Shown: piece after piece, positions 60,789 to 64,000 of the stretch | Layout: every line of letters begins with the position of its first letter | Numbering within the stretch: the stretch's first letter is position 1 | NCBI GenBank assembly: GCA_023663615.1 | Contig: JAMPHA010000001.1 | Location: 744,001 to 808,000, forward strand | Length of the DNA: 64,000 nucleotides | From: DLAJ01 sp023663615 | GTDB taxonomy: Bacteria > Bacillota > Clostridia > Lachnospirales > Lachnospiraceae | Reading direction: 5' to 3' | The notes under the pieces: generated by a model | What the model was told of the DNA's origin: nothing | The model's database searches: none | Seen by the model: only the letters and a program-made list of their open reading frames with translations | Program-made: the position numbers and the translations under genes

Positions 60789-62105
60789 TTACGACGATCT
60801 ATGCGTGCCGACGCCTGTGCCGCTGTTTCTTGTCTGCTGCGTCCCCGATGTACTTTTCGCCCCTGCCGGCCGCGTCTGCATGACGCCGCTTCTCGCCGTC
60901 GTATACGGCGCTGCGGCGGATGACGGCTTGTGGGAGGAACTGTCCGACGCCGCTTTTTCCAATGCCGCCCTTCCGGGCATTACCGTCGTCCGGTCAGAGA
61001 CGCCGTAGTCCGAGGTACTCCTCTCTGACGTCACATGATCCGCCGTACTCCTGCCAGACGTCACACGATCCGACGTGCCTCTGCCCGATGCTGTCCGCTC
61101 TGACGTTGTCCGATGCGGTGCCGTATCCTGCGGTACCGGTCTATGGGAGGCTGTCGTGCTCTCCGTATGCTGCACGGGCTTTCTCGTATCAAGCTTAGTC
61201 ACCGTCTTATCGGGAAGCGTCACAGACATCTTGGGAACTGCCTTAACATAATAATAATATTCATCATCTTCATATTGTATGTGTTCTGTCCTGCTGTAAT
61301 CAACATTGAACACAAAAAACTGCAAAACCTTTACGATGCCGACTGCTGCAATACTTCCCACGATCGTTCCCATAATGGAAATGTTCGTATGATATTTCAG
61401 ATCGCCGAACATCAGAATGACCATGCTCATGAGCGCCCCTGTGATCATGGCGATCGTCCAGCAGTGATCCACCGGCATTCTGCGGATAATATAGACAACG
61501 ATCACGGTTATCGCAAATGCCACGACTGCCACGAGCATCGCACGGTCATGCATGATCCCGTCCAAAAAATAACGGAACCGCACAAGCGTACCGTCTGCAT
61601 CCAGAGAGTTGATCGCCGGCGCATTCCGATTGATAAAGCTTAACACATAATAAACAATGACGCCGCAGCCGACGGACACAACGGACGCCGGGCTTCCCAC
61701 AAGTCCCATGGAAAGCGGCATCACGACCGGTATCTTTAACGCGAAGCAGACCGGTGTCAGCAGCACAGCGATCGTATCTTTCGGTGAAAAACGAAAGTAC
61801 AGTAAAAACATCAACAGATAAAGCACCAGTAATACGATCACGCATTCCCATGACAGACTGTATACATGACCGAGTGAAAACGCGGCCGCCATCACGATCA
61901 CCAGATTCAACGGCAAAAACGAACACAACAGCGATACGATCAGGACGACCGCCGTGCTGTTGAGCTGTGTCATATAGCCCAGGCTCTTATTGATAAGGAG
62001 CAGCGATACGAACGCCGCCGCAAATTTCAGCACCGGAACAAGGTATGCCTCATATTTGCTGTAAAAGCTTTTTAATTTTTCTTTTATGACAAGTAATGTA
62101 GCCAT
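60789..62105 (-). CDS. Polytopic membrane protein with a long Ser/Thr/Arg-rich repetitive tail
   Basis: The protein of about 438 residues has around nine membrane helices over the first 260 residues and then a low-complexity tail. From about residue 300 the tail has a degenerate repeat of the TSDRVTSGRS type, in which ST, SD, TS and R recur every 5-8 residues, ending in THRSS. I do not recognise the family. The start at 62105 has AGAGGA 5 nt upstream; the open frame to 62249 is a shadow of the upstream gene. It precedes cdaA on the same strand, so a role at the envelope is plausible. Confidence 0.78.
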   Translation of the reverse strand: MATLLVIKEKLKSFYSKYEAYLVPVLKFAAAFVSLLLINKSLGYMTQLNSTAVVLIVSLLCSFLPLNLVIVMAAAFSLGHVYSLSWECVIVLLVLYLLMFLLYFRFSPKDTIAVLLTPVCFALKIPVVMPLSMGLVGSPASVVSVGCGVIVYYVLSFINRNAPAINSLDADGTLVRFRYFLDGIMHDRAMLVAVVAFAITVIVVYIIRRMPVDHCWTIAMITGALMSMVILMFGDLKYHTNISIMGTIVGSIAAVGIVKVLQFFVFNVDYSRTEHIQYEDDEYYYYVKAVPKMSVTLPDKTVTKLDTRKPVQHTESTTASHRPVPQDTAPHRTTSERTASGRGTSDRVTSGRSTADHVTSERSTSDYGVSDRTTVMPGRAALEKAASDSSSHKPSSAAAPYTTARSGVMQTRPAGAKSTSGTQQTRNSGTGVGTHRSS

Positions 62106-62124
62106 AACTATCCTCTCAATATGA

Positions 62125-62526
62125 CTATTTGTTTTTGGATTCAAGCTGATAAATCTGTGAAAGCTGGCGCAGTCTGCCCATATATGCCTTCTGTCTCTTT
62201 TTGGCTTTTCCGTATTTGAAAGAATAAACGACATAGGAAATGAGCGCATATACGACGACCGTCACAATGTACGCGATCGCCGCCTTACGCGCAAGCCCCC
62301 ATAAGTCCATCTCGTATATTCCATCCAACAATGTTTCAAAATGATACAACAAATAGATGCCGCACACTAAAAAATAAGCGATGGTCGCACTGATAATGGA
62401 CTTTAATACCTGAAGTCCGATATAGTCGCCTCTGAAATAGCTCCCGATCGCGCCGTTCCTTTTTCCTTCGCCGCTTTCATAGGCTGCCATCCGCGTCATC
62501 ATGATGATCCGCTCTTCGTTTAACAT
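62125..62526 (-). CDS. Small membrane protein of unknown function
   Basis: This 133-residue protein has two membrane helices (SIISATIAYFLVCGIYLLYHF and AYIVTVVVYALISYVVYSF), a short charged N-terminus (MLNEERIIMMTRMAAYESGEG) and a basic C-terminal helix (KAKKRQKAYMGRLRQLSQIYQLE) with coiled-coil character. GGGAG precedes the ATG. It lies 19 bp before the large membrane protein gene in the same direction. No named family recognised. Confidence 0.75.
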   Translation of the reverse strand: MLNEERIIMMTRMAAYESGEGKRNGAIGSYFRGDYIGLQVLKSIISATIAYFLVCGIYLLYHFETLLDGIYEMDLWGLARKAAIAYIVTVVVYALISYVVYSFKYGKAKKRQKAYMGRLRQLSQIYQLESKNK

Positions 62527-62542
62527 AATGCTCCCGCGCCGG

Positions 62543-62953
62543 TTATCTGTCCAAGAATCTCATCTTCGGATTCTCGCGATCCTGCTTCTTCGGTTCCGGC
62601 TTCGGCGCCGCCGGTTTTCGGATCGCGCTGCTTAAGTCCATTGCCATTTCTCTTTTACATTTTTCGCAGAAACGTCCCGTTTTAATCATCGCTCCACAGT
62701 TTTCACAGCTCACGCCGATCGGGGAATCCTCCGAAAACGCAAGCCGCTCCTCGCGGATCCACTGCTGGATCTGAGGAATCTCCACCTCGCACTCCTCGGA
62801 GACCATATTGATCGTCGCGTCCTTATTGTCGCGGATGAAAGTCTTTACCTGCTGAAATTTCTCCTCCTGCTTCTCACGGCAGGAAGGACAAATGTGAGGT
62901 CCCGCCACATAGTTAAAAATTCTTCCGCATTTCCTGCAATTTCTAACATTCAT
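62543..62953 (-). CDS. YvyF-like flagellar-region zinc-ribbon protein
   Basis: The 136-residue protein has two zinc ribbons, CRKCGRIFNY with CPSCRE near the N-terminus and CENCG with CEKCKREM near residue 95, framing a helical winged-helix-like part (NMVSEECEVEIPQIQQWIREERLAF). This design matches the flagellar-operon proteins annotated as YvyF/TIGR03826, usually encoded next to comF and flgM in Bacillota. The neighbour is comF. The C-terminal tail (KPAAPKPEPKKQDRENP) is low complexity. The flagellar genes themselves are not in the window. Confidence 0.8.
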   Translation of the reverse strand: MNVRNCRKCGRIFNYVAGPHICPSCREKQEEKFQQVKTFIRDNKDATINMVSEECEVEIPQIQQWIREERLAFSEDSPIGVSCENCGAMIKTGRFCEKCKREMAMDLSSAIRKPAAPKPEPKKQDRENPKMRFLDR

Positions 62954-62969
62954 ATTCTCCGCTCCTTTT

Positions 62970-63896
62970 CTAAACTCCGTTTCCGGAAGCCAATGTGATC
63001 ACATAAATATCCACGATCCCCGCCCGCTTTAGCAGCGCTCCCGCTGCATCCACGGTACTGCCCGTTGTGTAAATATCATCAATTAGTATAATCGTTTTTA
63101 ATTTTACATCATTTCGTATAAATTTGAAAGCCTTTTTCAGATTTTTTTGCCGTTCTTCCCGATTCAGCCCTTTTTGCGGCACCGTATTTTGTTCGCGCAC
63201 GAGCGCTCCCTCCAAAACCGGGATACCGAGACGCGCAGAAAGCGCCTCGGCATACAGCGCCGCCTGATTATATCCCCGCTTTTTTTGTTTTGCTCTATGC
63301 AGCGGGATCGGAATGAGCGCATCGGCATTCCATGAGCGGATGTCCGCCCCAAGCACCCGCACGGTCTCATCCGCGTAAAAAGAAGCATACTCCTGCCTTC
63401 CCTCGTACTTGAACCGATAAACGGATTCACGGATGTCCTCATAATAAAATAAGGAACGCCCCCGCGTAAAAGCGTGTTCCGCCGCAACGCAGTCGTGACA
63501 GTAAACCGTCTGCCCGTCGTTCAATGGCTTCCCGCATTTCGCACAATACACATCCCCAACCGTTTTGACACGCGCGCGGCACAACGGACAGATTCCGCCT
63601 GACGTGCCGGACAAGGTGCCGCCTGCCGTATCGGACAGGAGTCCTCCTGCTGCGCCGGACAGGCGCTCTCCCGCTGCGCCGGACAGGAATCCTCCCGCTG
63701 CGCCGCGCAGGATTTTGTCACAGATCGGACAGCGCGCCGGATAAAGCAGTCCCGTGACGATCCCGCCGATCCGCCTGACCGCATTCTTTATGCCGTTTTC
63801 TGTTCTTCCGTTTCCCGCTCTTCCGTTTCCCGCTCTTCCGTTTCCTTCTCTTCCGTTTCCTTCTCTTCCGTTTCCTTCTCTTTCACCCTGGTTCAT
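62970..63896 (-). CDS. comF: ComF family phosphoribosyltransferase-like protein with a repetitive N-terminus
   Basis: The C-terminal domain has the PRPP-binding signature IILIDDIYTTGST near residue 275 and IPIPLHRAKQKKRGYNQA, as in ComFC. A zinc-ribbon follows the start (CPICDKIL, then CPLCRARV and CAKCGKPL with CHDC). The first 35 residues are five copies of a five-residue Arg-Glu/Ala-Gly-Asn-Gly repeat, and residues about 65-100 contain Gly/Ala-rich repeats inserted into the ribbon; neither is usual for ComF. ComFC works in uptake and processing of single-stranded DNA. The ATG overlaps the stop of the upstream helicase gene. Confidence 0.9.
   Translation of the reverse strand: MNQGEREGNGREGNGREGNGRAGNGRAGNGRTENGIKNAVRRIGGIVTGLLYPARCPICDKILRGAAGGFLSGAAGERLSGAAGGLLSDTAGGTLSGTSGGICPLCRARVKTVGDVYCAKCGKPLNDGQTVYCHDCVAAEHAFTRGRSLFYYEDIRESVYRFKYEGRQEYASFYADETVRVLGADIRSWNADALIPIPLHRAKQKKRGYNQAALYAEALSARLGIPVLEGALVREQNTVPQKGLNREERQKNLKKAFKFIRNDVKLKTIILIDDIYTTGSTVDAAGALLKRAGIVDIYVITLASGNGV
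63806..63880. repeat. Five 15-bp tandem repeats in the 5' end of comF
   Basis: The unit TTCCGTTTCCCGCTC or its variant TTCCGTTTCCTTCTC occurs five times without gaps. On the minus strand it encodes the Gly-Asn-Gly-Arg-Ala/Glu peptide repeat. The number is a multiple of three bases, so copy changes keep the frame. Confidence 0.95.
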
Positions 63897-64000
63897 TGAT
63901 CCTCTTTCCGGATCAGCTCTCTCAATCGGTACGTCAGTCCCGTGTTGCGCTTCTGCTCATCCACATTGGCGATCATCTGCGCGATCGTCTGACGGCTCCC
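63893..64000 (-). CDS. recD2: C-terminal end of a RecD2-type ATP-dependent helicase (partial)
   Basis: The last 35 codons are visible; they end with EQKRNTGLTYRLRELIRKEDQ. The stretch SRQTIAQMIANVDEQKRNTGL resembles the extreme C-terminus of clostridial RecD-like helicases. The stop overlaps the comF ATG in an ATGA arrangement, and recD2-comF is a common order in Clostridia. With so few residues the call rests mainly on this context. Confidence 0.5.
   Translation of the reverse strand, partial: GSRQTIAQMIANVDEQKRNTGLTYRLRELIRKEDQ

Overview
The window reads as a chromosomal segment of a spore-forming, anaerobic Clostridia member, most likely Lachnospiraceae. The evidence is the classic Bacillota cdaA-cdaR-glmM order, a YvyF-type flagellar zinc-ribbon protein, comF beside a recD2-type helicase end, a Spo0A DNA-binding-domain protein, HPr with both His15 and Ser46, and strong sigma-A type promoters. 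Almost every gene is on the minus strand; only an AraC regulator (34408-35244) and a DUF3048 lipoprotein (41597-42757) are on the plus strand. I see no tRNA, rRNA, CRISPR array, insertion sequence or phage.

Layout, following minus-strand transcription. (a) 64000-54912 is housekeeping: recD2 end, comF, yvyF-like, two membrane proteins, cdaA, cdaR, glmM, ptsH and leuA. (b) 54902-52399 holds a small secreted-type protein and a DUF2142 membrane protein directly behind leuA; then an Rpn-type PD-(D/E)XK protein (52048-51047) with a consensus promoter. (c) 50889-42872 is a surface-glycan operon: GT2, GT2/DUF2304 pair, GT4, a pyruvyltransferase-FrhB fusion, a Wzx flippase and rfbD. (d) 41356-35296 holds GT-C membrane proteins, a secreted DUF5722 glycosidase with its own promoter and terminator, and an acyltransferase. 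(e) 34195-30860 makes GDP-mannose and GDP-fucose (gmd, fcl, manC), divergent from the AraC regulator. (f) 30817-25903 is an accessory island of three related secreted proteins, one ending in an amidase domain, followed by a stand-alone Spo0A DNA-binding domain. (g) 25834-8423 is a large exopolysaccharide operon: split membrane protein, GtrB-type GT2, GT2, polyprenyl sugar-phosphate transferase, Wzz-like protein, GT, EpsG-type polymerase, GT2, two GT4, a sialyltransferase-motif GT, an ABC exporter, a GtrII-like protein and GT2. (h) 8305-1 is an acyltransferase followed by a pseudaminic-acid pathway: PseH-like GNAT, formyltransferase, PIG-L deacetylase, PseB, MBOAT, SGNH partner, PseC and the first 12 codons of a PseF/NeuA-type cytidylyltransferase.

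Taken together the window is a multi-operon surface glycan locus able to make a fucose/mannose/rhamnose polymer, decorate it through membrane (GT-C) glycosyltransferases, O-acylate it at three places, and add a nonulosonic acid. The most unusual points are: an N-acyl-editing pair (PIG-L plus formyltransferase) inside the Pse pathway with a candidate nonulosonate transferase nearby; a receiver-less Spo0A protein at the head of the EPS operon and an exact 0A-box core nearby; a tandem secreted protein family with a 509-bp perfectly identical block, which suggests gene conversion; a G tract inside the spacer of the putative manC promoter and another G tract where a membrane-protein gene is split; and a pair of covarying hairpins at the ends of gmd and fcl.

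Reading was by eye only. Family calls rest on motifs, domain order and context, and no database search was possible.
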